A DNA stretch of 34,423 bases from Armatimonadota bacterium (GTDB lineage Bacteria; Armatimonadota; UBA5829; JAUSEB01). The notes beneath the pieces are model-generated. The model saw only the letters and a program-made list of their open reading frames with translations, made no database searches and had not been told where the DNA came from. Position 1 is the stretch's first letter, and each line of letters starts with the position of its first letter. Positions 26,575 through 34,423 of the stretch are shown here, piece after piece. A program made the position numbers and the translations under genes. The DNA lies in NCBI GenBank assembly GCA_030650495.1, contig JAUSEB010000034.1, forward strand, positions 1 through 34,423, in the 5' to 3' direction.

Positions 26575-26783
26575 AACTTATGTACCTCGGTCCAATCCTT
26601 CATTCCTATACAGACCAGCCCAGCAGCCGGCCTTTTCACTCAGTATTTTCCCACCAAAACAGGAGACCGAAACTTAACCATTTACGGGCTGATTCAATGA
26701 ATACAAACAAACATCCGCGATCTTGGTTTATGTTGTGATACCAAACGGTATATCCTTCTCGGATTTACTACATGTCTGGAGGG

Positions 26784-26954
26784 ATGACAATGCCACGAGA
26801 TCCTGTATGCGGAATGCGAGTAGACGATAATACGCCGTACAGCATCGAATATGACGATGAAACCTACTACTTCTGCAGCGCGGCATGCGCCCAGGAGTTC
26901 CAAGACAACTCTGAAGAATACGTCAGCCCGCTCCAAGAGTCATTGGGCGAGTAA
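26784..26954 (+). CDS. YHS-domain small protein
   Basis: GMTMPRDPVCGMRVDDNTPYSIEYDDETYYFCSAACAQEFQDNSEEYV is a canonical YHS domain. Confidence 0.85.
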   Translation: MTMPRDPVCGMRVDDNTPYSIEYDDETYYFCSAACAQEFQDNSEEYVSPLQESLGE

Positions 26955-26990
26955 CCCTGGGCTGATTAATTTTGTGCTTTTCTTATTCTA

Positions 26991-27017
26991 TGCCTCCAGG
27001 TATGATACCTGGAGGCA
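26991..27017. repeat. 27-bp near-perfect palindrome TGCCTCCAGGTAT-G-ATACCTGGAGGCA
   Basis: 13-bp perfect arms with a 1-nt centre downstream of the YHS gene. Confidence 0.85.
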
Positions 27018-27208
27018 TAAACTATTTCCGGCGCTGGTTATTTTACTAGTTTTTCTCCAAATGGCAGGAAAACACTTTACAAACCCGAATGAAACAGTAA
27101 AAATTGGATATGTAAGATATAGACGCGCCGAACAAGCCCGGCGCGTCGAAGAGCGCCGGAATCATTGTATAAAAATCGTGGAACAGGAGCCGGCGCAGCC
27201 ATAATAGA

Positions 27209-27994
27209 ATGAATATAGATAGAAGCAAGACACTTAGCGAAGCGGCCCACCTTAGGCGAGCAGCCGTTATGGAGGAACGCGGAATGTATGAGGAGGCGGC
27301 CAACAGCCTTATTAAGGCGCTGACCGCGCGGCCTGATAACGCCGACTCGTGGAGCAGGTTGGGCGGGCTATATCGCTCGTTGTCCAAATTCGATATGGCG
27401 GTGGAAGTTTACAAAAAATCACTGGAGATCAATCCTAACAACTCGATCACTCAAGAGTCGCTGCTGCAAACATACCTTGAGATGGGTCGTTATGACGAAG
27501 CTATCGCGCACTGTAAGGATCTTCTAAAGCGAATGCCCAGAAATTTGTACGCCCGTGACGTTCTAAGCGTGGCGTATATGCAGCTTGGGCTGATCGACAA
27601 GGCGCTTCGCATTACCGACGAGCTGATACGCCTAGACCCGACCGATCCCGGCAACCACTTCAAGAAAGGCGTCCTCTTCCAGCAAAAAGGCGAAGTGGGA
27701 ATGGCGATCAGGGAATTCGCGCGCGTTATTGAGATGGCCCCTGACAGCAGCATTGCCGAACAAGCCAAACAAGCTGTCTCCTCGCTCGACAGCTATCAAT
27801 TGCGGCAGATAGTCTCACTGGCGTCCGAAGACAGCGTCTTCCGCACAAAGCTTTCCCGCGACGCGGAATCGGCCGCTTTGGAGAAAGGCTTCGTGCTGAG
27901 CTACACCGGCTTGGTCGCTCTCAGGCAAATATCTTTCGACAACCCTCCTGAACCAGGCGACGACAGCGGTCAGAAGTATTATCATTATCATTAG
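27209..27994 (+). CDS. Tetratricopeptide-repeat protein
   Basis: Successive TPR units: YEEAANSLIKALTARPDNADSWSRLGGLYRSLSKFDMAVEVYKKSLEINPNN...GRYDEAIAHCKDLLKRMPRN... Confidence 0.85.
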   Translation: MNIDRSKTLSEAAHLRRAAVMEERGMYEEAANSLIKALTARPDNADSWSRLGGLYRSLSKFDMAVEVYKKSLEINPNNSITQESLLQTYLEMGRYDEAIAHCKDLLKRMPRNLYARDVLSVAYMQLGLIDKALRITDELIRLDPTDPGNHFKKGVLFQQKGEVGMAIREFARVIEMAPDSSIAEQAKQAVSSLDSYQLRQIVSLASEDSVFRTKLSRDAESAALEKGFVLSYTGLVALRQISFDNPPEPGDDSGQKYYHYH

Positions 27995-28096
27995 CGTTGT
28001 TAAAGCTGTCAGCTGACAGCTGACAGCTCTAATCTGCGCTTATCTGCGTTCATCTGTGGTTAACTCTTCCCCACTGCCGCGAAATCCGCTACAATT

Positions 28097-29329
28097 GTGG
28101 ACATGAAGCACAACGCGCGGGTATTAGCGCTCGAAAGCAAATCCGAGATCGCGGATGAGATGCGGCGCGTGGGAGCGGAACCGAGCGGTATCGCTCGCAT
28201 GCTGCCCAAAACGCGGCATTTTGTGGTCAAACTGGAAAGCGTCCGAACCCCAATGGCCCACATCCTCAAGGAAAGCTTCCTGTCCGCCGGAGGCGACGCC
28301 GTGGTTAGTAAGGACGTCATCACCGGCAAGGTAACCCGCACCGACGTAATCCTTATAGGTTCTTATAAACATTACCAGTCGGTCTTGCAGGCGCTAAAGG
28401 CGCAACAGTTCGGCGGAAGTGAATTGGCCGGCGAGATAGAAACGGCGATCGATAACTTCGAGTCCCATATAACACCTCTACCGGAGGAAGTAAATGCAAG
28501 TTCGCGACTACACCGGATGTTCGATGAGATGAGCCGACGGACTCTGATAATGGGAATCCTCAACGTCACCCCTGACTCGTTCTCGGATGGTGGACGCTAC
28601 CTGGACAGAGACGCGGCGATGGCGCATGCCTTCAAAATGGTGGAAGATGGGGCCGACATTATCGACATCGGCGGCGAGAGTACTCGACCCGGCTCCGAAG
28701 CCGTGTCGGAAAACGAAGAGGCCGAGCGGGTTGTCCCCGTCATAGAGCGTCTTAGGAAGGAATCGGATGTTGTAATTTCCGTGGACACCTGCAAAGCCGA
28801 AGTGGCAAGGGCGGCGATAGAAGCAGGAGCGGATTTGGTAAACGACATCAGCGCGATGGCATTCGATCCAAATATGAGAGCCGTTGTGGCGGAGGCGCAG
28901 GTCCCGGTGATTTTAATGCACATTAAGGGGACTCCGAGGGATATGCAGGTCAATCCTCAATATGATGACGTGATGTCGGAGATCGCGGCGTATTTGCGGG
29001 AACATATCGACCTTGCGATCGAAGCGGGTGTTGACAAGCGTCTTATTATCATCGATCCCGGTTTCGGCTTCGGCAAGACGGTCGAGCACAACCTGCTTAT
29101 CCTGCGCCGATTGAAAGAGCTAAAAAGCCTTGGACATCCGATACTGATGGGGACCTCGCGCAAATCGACGATAGGAAAGGTTCTTGGCGATCTGCCTGTG
29201 GAAGAACGGTTGGAAGGAACCGCCGCTACTGTGGCGATATCGATAATGAATGGCGCGAATATTGTCCGCGTCCACGACGTAAAGGAAATGGCGCGCGTGG
29301 CGAGGATGACCGATGCGACTTTGGAATAG
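28097..29329 (+). CDS. folP: Dihydropteroate synthase with N-terminal extension
   Basis: RTLIMGILNVTPDSFSDGGRYLDRDAAMAHAFKMVEDGADIIDIGGESTRPGSEAVS...DLVNDISAM...LIIIDPGFGFGKTVEHNLLIL. Confidence 0.93.
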   Translation: MDMKHNARVLALESKSEIADEMRRVGAEPSGIARMLPKTRHFVVKLESVRTPMAHILKESFLSAGGDAVVSKDVITGKVTRTDVILIGSYKHYQSVLQALKAQQFGGSELAGEIETAIDNFESHITPLPEEVNASSRLHRMFDEMSRRTLIMGILNVTPDSFSDGGRYLDRDAAMAHAFKMVEDGADIIDIGGESTRPGSEAVSENEEAERVVPVIERLRKESDVVISVDTCKAEVARAAIEAGADLVNDISAMAFDPNMRAVVAEAQVPVILMHIKGTPRDMQVNPQYDDVMSEIAAYLREHIDLAIEAGVDKRLIIIDPGFGFGKTVEHNLLILRRLKELKSLGHPILMGTSRKSTIGKVLGDLPVEERLEGTAATVAISIMNGANIVRVHDVKEMARVARMTDATLE

Positions 29330-29347
29330 TTCATATAAGGAGAGCTA

Positions 29348-30289
29348 ATGCTGAAGAATTTCGGTGAATTACTGAAGGCGGTTGCATCAGAACCGGCGAG
29401 AAAAATAGCGGTGGCAGCCGCGAACGATAAGACTTTGGTCGCGGCGCTGAAACAAGCGATTGATGAGGATGTTGCCATCCCTGTTTTAGTTGGCGATAAG
29501 AAGATGATAAGCGGCTTCGCTTCAGAGCTTGGCTGGTCATTGGCTGATGGCCAGATAGTTGATTCGCCAAACGAGATAAGCGCGGCGAGAGAGGCAACGC
29601 GCCTCGTCCGGGAAGGCCGGTGCGAAATCCTGATGAAAGGACAGATTCACACGGATGACTTCTTGCGTGCTGTCCTCGATAAAGAAGCTGGGCTGAGGAC
29701 CGGAGCGGCGATGAGCCATGTGTTCATTCTGGAATTGCCTGCTCAAGAGCGCCTGCTTTTCGTCACCGATGGAGCGATGAACATAGCCCCCGATTTGGTC
29801 CGCAAGTCGGAGATTATCCTAAACGCCGTCTCTCTCGCTAACGCATTCGGCTTTGAAAAGCCGACAGTGGCTGTGGTGGCCGCGGTGGAGTTGGTCAATC
29901 CGGCTATGCCTGCCACGCTCGACGCGGCGGCGCTTGCCAAGATGTCCGACCGGGGACAGTTCCCGAACTGCATAGTAGACGGGCCATTCGGATTCGATAA
30001 CGCCGTCAGTGTTGCCGCCGCCCGGCAGAAGAAGATAAGTTCTCCGGTTGCGGGCAAGGCGGACATACTGCTGGCGCCGAACATAGAGGCGGGAAATATG
30101 CTCGTCAAATGCTTCTCCCATCTTTGTGGCGGTACAACGGCGGGAGTGTTGGTGGGAGCTTCGGTCCCAGTGGTTTTGACCTCAAGGGCTGACAACGCGG
30201 AAGCTAAGTTTTTATCTATCGCCGCCGCTGCGCTTATGGTAAACATGAGCCGGAGTGGGAATCTGAAAGTCGGAAAAGTACATTACTAG
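29348..30289 (+). CDS. Phosphate acetyl/butyryltransferase family protein
   Basis: CEILMKGQIHTDDFLRAVLDKEAGLRTGAAMSHVFILELP...LFVTDGAMNIAPDL...DGPFGFDNAVS...VAGKADILLAPNIEAGNMLVKCFSHL. Confidence 0.88.
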   Translation: MLKNFGELLKAVASEPARKIAVAAANDKTLVAALKQAIDEDVAIPVLVGDKKMISGFASELGWSLADGQIVDSPNEISAAREATRLVREGRCEILMKGQIHTDDFLRAVLDKEAGLRTGAAMSHVFILELPAQERLLFVTDGAMNIAPDLVRKSEIILNAVSLANAFGFEKPTVAVVAAVELVNPAMPATLDAAALAKMSDRGQFPNCIVDGPFGFDNAVSVAAARQKKISSPVAGKADILLAPNIEAGNMLVKCFSHLCGGTTAGVLVGASVPVVLTSRADNAEAKFLSIAAAALMVNMSRSGNLKVGKVHY

Positions 30290-30317
30290 CAGCCAACGGA
30301 TAAAGTCATCAACTATA

Positions 30318-30469
30318 CTTCGGGACACGCTTTGGGAATGTTCAAAAATGCCGATTCCTATGTAGCTCGGGGCCTTGTGCCCCGTCTGCCGAGCGTAAAT
30401 TCACTACCGCCGACCGGCCACAAGGGCCGGGGCTACGGTTTTTGAACACTCCCGCTTTTCGTCCCGAAG
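30318..30469. repeat. Nested palindromic element, copy 3
   Basis: CTTCGGGAC ... GGGAATGTTCAAAAATGCCGATTCCTATGTAGCTCGGGGCC ... GGGCCGGGGCTACGGTTTTTGAACACTCCC ... GTCCCGAAG. Confidence 0.85.
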
Positions 30470-30561
30470 AAACCTTGTTGTGGAGCGCTTCGGGATGAAA
30501 AGCGATCCCGAAGCATACTGAGGTGCATTACTGGCTACCGGCTGCTGCTGTATAGGTTTTA

Positions 30562-32448
30562 ATGAAAAAGTTAAACATTGCTATACTATCAATACTCCTA
30601 TCTTTGGCCTGCACTGCCTGCGTATCAGCCCAGCAGGCAGCCGCGCCTCGACCAATAGAAGGACGGGCAATCTGGATGGACTCCGGCGCAATTCCTACAA
30701 ATCACAGCGAGATTCGGGAAATGGTGGACCGCTATTCCCAAGCGGGGATCAACATTTTGATGCCGGAAGTTTTCCGAAATGGTTATACGATATATCCAAG
30801 CAGGATTGCGACGCAACTTCCCAAGTTCGCGCCGCATGATCCGTTGCGCGTTCTTATCTCCGAAGCGCATAAACGCAAGATGGAGGTCCACCCCTGGGTG
30901 TGGGTCTTTCGCGTTGGACATACAGGCGACCAGGGCGGCGTTCTGAAACAACATCCTGATTGGGCGGCGGTGAACAAAAGTGGAGAAAAACTCTCCCCCG
31001 GCGGCGGGCTGTGGCTCTGCCCATCCATGCCTGAGACCAGGAAGTTTCTATTCCAAGTTTATCGAGAGTTGCTGGCCAACTATGACGTCGATGGAATCCA
31101 TCTCGACTACATTCGTTTCGAGAACGAGACTCCTATTCCATATTGTTATAACGACAGCTGCCGGTCAAAATTCAAAGTTGAGTACGGGATAGACCCTATC
31201 GACATCGACCCGTTCAGCGCCGCGCAGTTGAGCTGGAATTCCTGGCGGGAACGGCTTGTCAATACGTTCGCGCAGCAGGTCGAGCTTGAGGCGAAACGCA
31301 TAAGACCCGATCTGAAAGTCTCAGCGGCGGTGGCGTCTGAACCAAATACGGCCAGGACAAGCTATATGCAGAATTGGCCGAACTGGGCGGCGAACAAGTG
31401 GGTGGATTTCCTCACACCGATGACGTATACAGCAAATACCGGCAGATTCCGCGAATTGGTGGAAACTGAAATGGCTACGGTCGATTTCAAGACACTGCTA
31501 TTCCCCGGATTGGGGCTGCATTTGCACGGAAGCTCATCGCCGATGCTGGAGCAAATAGCCGCCGCGCGCGAATCCGCCGCTTCGGGCGTCACTCTGTTCG
31601 CTTCGTCTTACTTCAAAGAGCCGTTTATCGATGCAGTGCGCGAAGGTCCATTTTCAACAAAAGCAAAACCTCCGTTTCGAGTCTCGCGGGACGAGATTCA
31701 GTGTAAAGCAAAAGGCAGGCAGGTGGCGTCAGCGGCTCCAACGATGGAGGAGCGCGACGCATATAATTTGCTCAAGTATCTGGACTATCAGGAAGCGCAG
31801 ATTGGCTATGTGGCTCCTGAGCCTCCACCGTTGTTTATGCCTTCGGTGGCGTTGCCATTGCCGTCGGTTAGTGTTCCAAAGGTTACAACGCCTCCTAAGA
31901 TTGATGGTCAATTGTCGGAAGATATTTGGAATAACGCCGTGGAGATCACGCTGAACTACACATCAATGGGCGATCCCGCTCCTGTCCCTACTCACATCAA
32001 ACTCGCGTATGACGACACAAACCTATACATCGGCGCAATGGCTATCGAGCCGGAAATGTTGGAGATTAGGGCCGCACAGACAAAACGCGACGGCCCGGTG
32101 TTCTACGATGATTCAATCGAGCTATTCCTCGATCCGGGCGGCCGGCGTAAATCCTATTTCCATCTTGCGGCTAATACCCTGGGCGCGCAGTTCGATCAGA
32201 GGCTGCTTACACCCGCTTGGAATGGGAAATGGGTTGTGGCTTCCGGCAAATCCACTGATTCTTGGACTCTGGAATTCGCAATTCCATTCGGTGAGCTTGG
32301 CGCTTTAACACCCAAACCCGGAGACAGTTGGACCGCCAATTTTGCCAGGGATCGATTCGTGACAGGCGAACCGGAGTATTTAACCTGGTCCGTAACTTAT
32401 GGCTCATTCCACCAGCTGTATAGGTTTGGTTCGTTAATCTTTAACTAA
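30562..32448 (+). CDS. GHL10 (DUF187) glycoside hydrolase-like protein with C-terminal CBM9-like domain
   Basis: RAIWMDSGAIPTNHSEIREMVDRYSQAGINILMPEVFRNGYTIYPS...DGIHLDYIRFENETPIPYCYND; C-term PPKIDGQLSEDIWNNAVEI...DDSIELFLDPGGRRKSYFHLAANTLG. Confidence 0.87.
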   Translation: MKKLNIAILSILLSLACTACVSAQQAAAPRPIEGRAIWMDSGAIPTNHSEIREMVDRYSQAGINILMPEVFRNGYTIYPSRIATQLPKFAPHDPLRVLISEAHKRKMEVHPWVWVFRVGHTGDQGGVLKQHPDWAAVNKSGEKLSPGGGLWLCPSMPETRKFLFQVYRELLANYDVDGIHLDYIRFENETPIPYCYNDSCRSKFKVEYGIDPIDIDPFSAAQLSWNSWRERLVNTFAQQVELEAKRIRPDLKVSAAVASEPNTARTSYMQNWPNWAANKWVDFLTPMTYTANTGRFRELVETEMATVDFKTLLFPGLGLHLHGSSSPMLEQIAAARESAASGVTLFASSYFKEPFIDAVREGPFSTKAKPPFRVSRDEIQCKAKGRQVASAAPTMEERDAYNLLKYLDYQEAQIGYVAPEPPPLFMPSVALPLPSVSVPKVTTPPKIDGQLSEDIWNNAVEITLNYTSMGDPAPVPTHIKLAYDDTNLYIGAMAIEPEMLEIRAAQTKRDGPVFYDDSIELFLDPGGRRKSYFHLAANTLGAQFDQRLLTPAWNGKWVVASGKSTDSWTLEFAIPFGELGALTPKPGDSWTANFARDRFVTGEPEYLTWSVTYGSFHQLYRFGSLIFN

Positions 32449-32520
32449 CTTATACAGCCCAACACCCAACACCTCAAATATGCTAAAATACCCTCTGAAC
32501 AAAAACGAGGAGGGACTTAA

Positions 32521-33603
32521 TTGAAGGTCGGAATAGTAGGGCTTCCGGGAGTTGGCAAAACGACTTTATTTCGCGCGCTGACGCATGGCGCCGCAACTCA
32601 AGAAGCCCGTGGAGCGCAGGCGGGTATTACAACTGGAGTCGTAACGGTTCCCGATGAAAGATTTGACTGGTTGGTGGATCATCACAAGCCAAAGAAAGCT
32701 ACTCCCGCGTCTGTCGAATTCGTGGACGGAGCGCCGTCTATGGGTGAAGAAGTCCGCAAGTTCGTAGCGAATTTCCTGACGCAAGTGCGCTCCGTGGATG
32801 CGCTTCTCCATCTCGTCCGCACATTTGAATCCGACCTGCTTGGCTCCCCTACCCCAATTACCGACCTCCAACGCATACAAGACGAACTGATACTTGCGGA
32901 CTTGCAGATGGTTGAGACCCGCATGGAGCGGTTGGAAAAACAATTGCACGGCACAAAAACAGGCGCGGTGACACCGCATACCATCGAACGCGATCTTATG
33001 CGCGAGATAAAAGATTGGCTGGAAGCAGAGAAATCGTTAGCGGCGTTCGAGTTCACACCGGATCAGACGAAGACCATTCGCGGATTTGAATTCCTCACCC
33101 TCAAACCGGCGATGGTCGTGGCGAATATAGCTGAGGATGAGGTCGGTAAAGAGCTATCTGGGCAAGCAGCCGAACTTAAAACCCACTGTGAAGCAAATGG
33201 GCTTCCATTCGAGGCATTATGCGCAAAGCTGGAAGCGGAGATTGCCGAATTGCCCGAAGATGAGCAGCAGTCATATCTTGAGGCTATGGGAGTCGAGCAG
33301 CCCGCGAGAAATACGATCGTCCGTGAGGCGTACAAAGCAACCGGGATGATGTCCTTCTTCACCGCGGGCGAGCCGGAGGTCCGGGCGTGGACAATATCCG
33401 CCGGATCGCCTGTCATCGAAGCGGCGGAAAAGATACATTCAGATATCGCCAGGGGGTTTATCCGGGCTGAAGTGGCGAATTTCGACGTTGTGAAAGAGGC
33501 CGGTTCTTGGGAAACCGCAAAGCAGCAGGGGAAAGTCGATCTGCACATGAAGGATTATGTCGTTAAAGATGGAGATATAATGTATATCAGGTTTAAGGTT
33601 TAG
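32521..33603 (+). CDS. ychF: Obg-like ATPase YchF
   Basis: MKVGIVGLPGVGKTTLFRALT; EFVDGAPSMGEEV...; FFTAGEPEVRAWTI; IHSDIARGFIRAEV; YVVKDGDIMYIRF; TTG start. Confidence 0.9.
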   Translation: MKVGIVGLPGVGKTTLFRALTHGAATQEARGAQAGITTGVVTVPDERFDWLVDHHKPKKATPASVEFVDGAPSMGEEVRKFVANFLTQVRSVDALLHLVRTFESDLLGSPTPITDLQRIQDELILADLQMVETRMERLEKQLHGTKTGAVTPHTIERDLMREIKDWLEAEKSLAAFEFTPDQTKTIRGFEFLTLKPAMVVANIAEDEVGKELSGQAAELKTHCEANGLPFEALCAKLEAEIAELPEDEQQSYLEAMGVEQPARNTIVREAYKATGMMSFFTAGEPEVRAWTISAGSPVIEAAEKIHSDIARGFIRAEVANFDVVKEAGSWETAKQQGKVDLHMKDYVVKDGDIMYIRFKV

Positions 33604-33663
33604 TCCTGTTTCGGCATTGAAATGCCGAAAGACCGAAAAAAATGCGAATAATTCGGGGGGGTA

Positions 33664-33692
33664 TTGACAAGTTTGTAACCCGCTCATACAAT
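33664..33692 (+). promoter_or_regulatory. Sigma70-type promoter TTGACA-N17-TACAAT
   Basis: TTGACA 33664-33669, TACAAT 33687-33692, spacer 17 bp, upstream of the TPR gene. Confidence 0.75.
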
Positions 33693-33746
33693 ACTGTAAG
33701 CTTGCTCGACATTTGATTGGATAGAAGATAATGAAAGGAGATTTGT

Positions 33747-34423
33747 ATGAGCAAAAAGCGGGTTTTAATCAATCTGTTGGCTTTTCTTCTTACCGTTTTC
33801 ATCCTGGCATCCTCTGCCGCATTGGCTACGACGCGCGAAGACGCGAAACTTCAGTACTTCAGAGGAATCAATTTTGGGATGAACGATAAGGCCATCGTGG
33901 AGTGGCAGAAGGTCTTAACGGATTTTTCTGACCAACGCGAGATATGCGCCGACGCTCAGCTCCAAATCGGCGCTGCTTATAAGTATATGAGCCGGTTCGA
34001 CCAGGCGATTGTCGAATTTCAAAAGGTAGTGAACGACTACCCCGATCAACGTTACCCCAGAGCCGACGCGCTTTATTATCTCGGCCAGCTTTACCAGGAA
34101 AAAGGAGATCTATCTCAAGCCATAGCGGCGTTTGGAAGCGTAGTATCGGAATATTCGGATATGGGATGGAGAGCGGCCAGGGCAAAGTTGGCTATGGCAA
34201 GAGCCTTGGACTTGTCAGGACAAACAGACGCCGCGCTTGAGGCGTTGAACGGGACGGTCATGGGATACTCTTCCGTAAGGTCGGTCTGCGCGGAGGCCGC
34301 GGTAGAGATCGGCCAGATACTGGTGAGTGACAATAAGAAGAATTACGACCAGGCGATAATTCAGTTTAGTGAAGTTCTAAACGAATATAAGGATGAACGC
34401 GCCGCGTGCGCGCAAGCGCTGTT
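33747..34423 (+). CDS. Secreted TPR protein (truncated by window edge)
   Basis: Signal peptide MSKKRVLINLLAFLLTVFILASSAALA then TPR-like units (IVEWQKVLTDFSDQREICADAQLQIGAAYKYMSRFDQAIVEFQKVVNDYPDQ...); open to 34423. Confidence 0.85.
   Translation, partial: MSKKRVLINLLAFLLTVFILASSAALATTREDAKLQYFRGINFGMNDKAIVEWQKVLTDFSDQREICADAQLQIGAAYKYMSRFDQAIVEFQKVVNDYPDQRYPRADALYYLGQLYQEKGDLSQAIAAFGSVVSEYSDMGWRAARAKLAMARALDLSGQTDAALEALNGTVMGYSSVRSVCAEAAVEIGQILVSDNKKNYDQAIIQFSEVLNEYKDERAACAQAL

Noticed and set aside
26851-27204. 117-aa plus-strand ORF overlapping the YHS gene
   Set aside because: Out-of-frame reading of the YHS gene running through a 27-bp palindrome; no recognisable domain.
33607-33628. 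TTTCGGCATT-GA-AATGCCGAAA as a dedicated ychF terminator
   Set aside because: A hairpin is present, but it is not followed by a U-run on the plus strand and it belongs to the same repeat type as 21728-21755; termination is possible but not supported.

Overview
The window is a gene-dense bacterial segment, probably from a Gram-negative-type organism because KDO/heptose genes are present. It contains housekeeping and envelope genes (panB-panC, prmC-tsaC, rfaE2-kdsB-kdsA, Wzm/Wzt-like ABC exporter, Trm112-aroQ-M24 peptidase, rodA, an M16 peptidase pair, folP, ptb/pta-like, ychF), carbohydrate-related genes (GHL10+CBM9, stand-alone CBM9-like, debranching-like GH, GT4) and TPR proteins. A Type II restriction-modification pair is inserted between kdsA and the ABC exporter. 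The most interesting signal is a small redox operon at 5085-6718. It has a near-consensus sigma70 promoter overlapping three GGGTATA/TATACCC half-sites, a CsoR-family repressor with a CstR-like (His-less) cysteine pattern, and a thioredoxin with two ribosome-binding-site-supported starts. It also has a 54-codon membrane microprotein gene missed by the ORF track. That gene is interrupted by an in-frame UGA at the place where I recall relatives carrying Cys, followed by a plausible bacterial SECIS hairpin, so it is a predicted selenoprotein. An OsmC-family protein follows. The second theme is a dense population of palindromic, nested ('Russian-doll') intergenic repeats. Several of these run into genes and appear to encode the C-terminal tails of PanC and OsmC and the N-termini/signal regions of both M16 proteins. 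All homology calls come from recognising motifs by eye; no database search was run.
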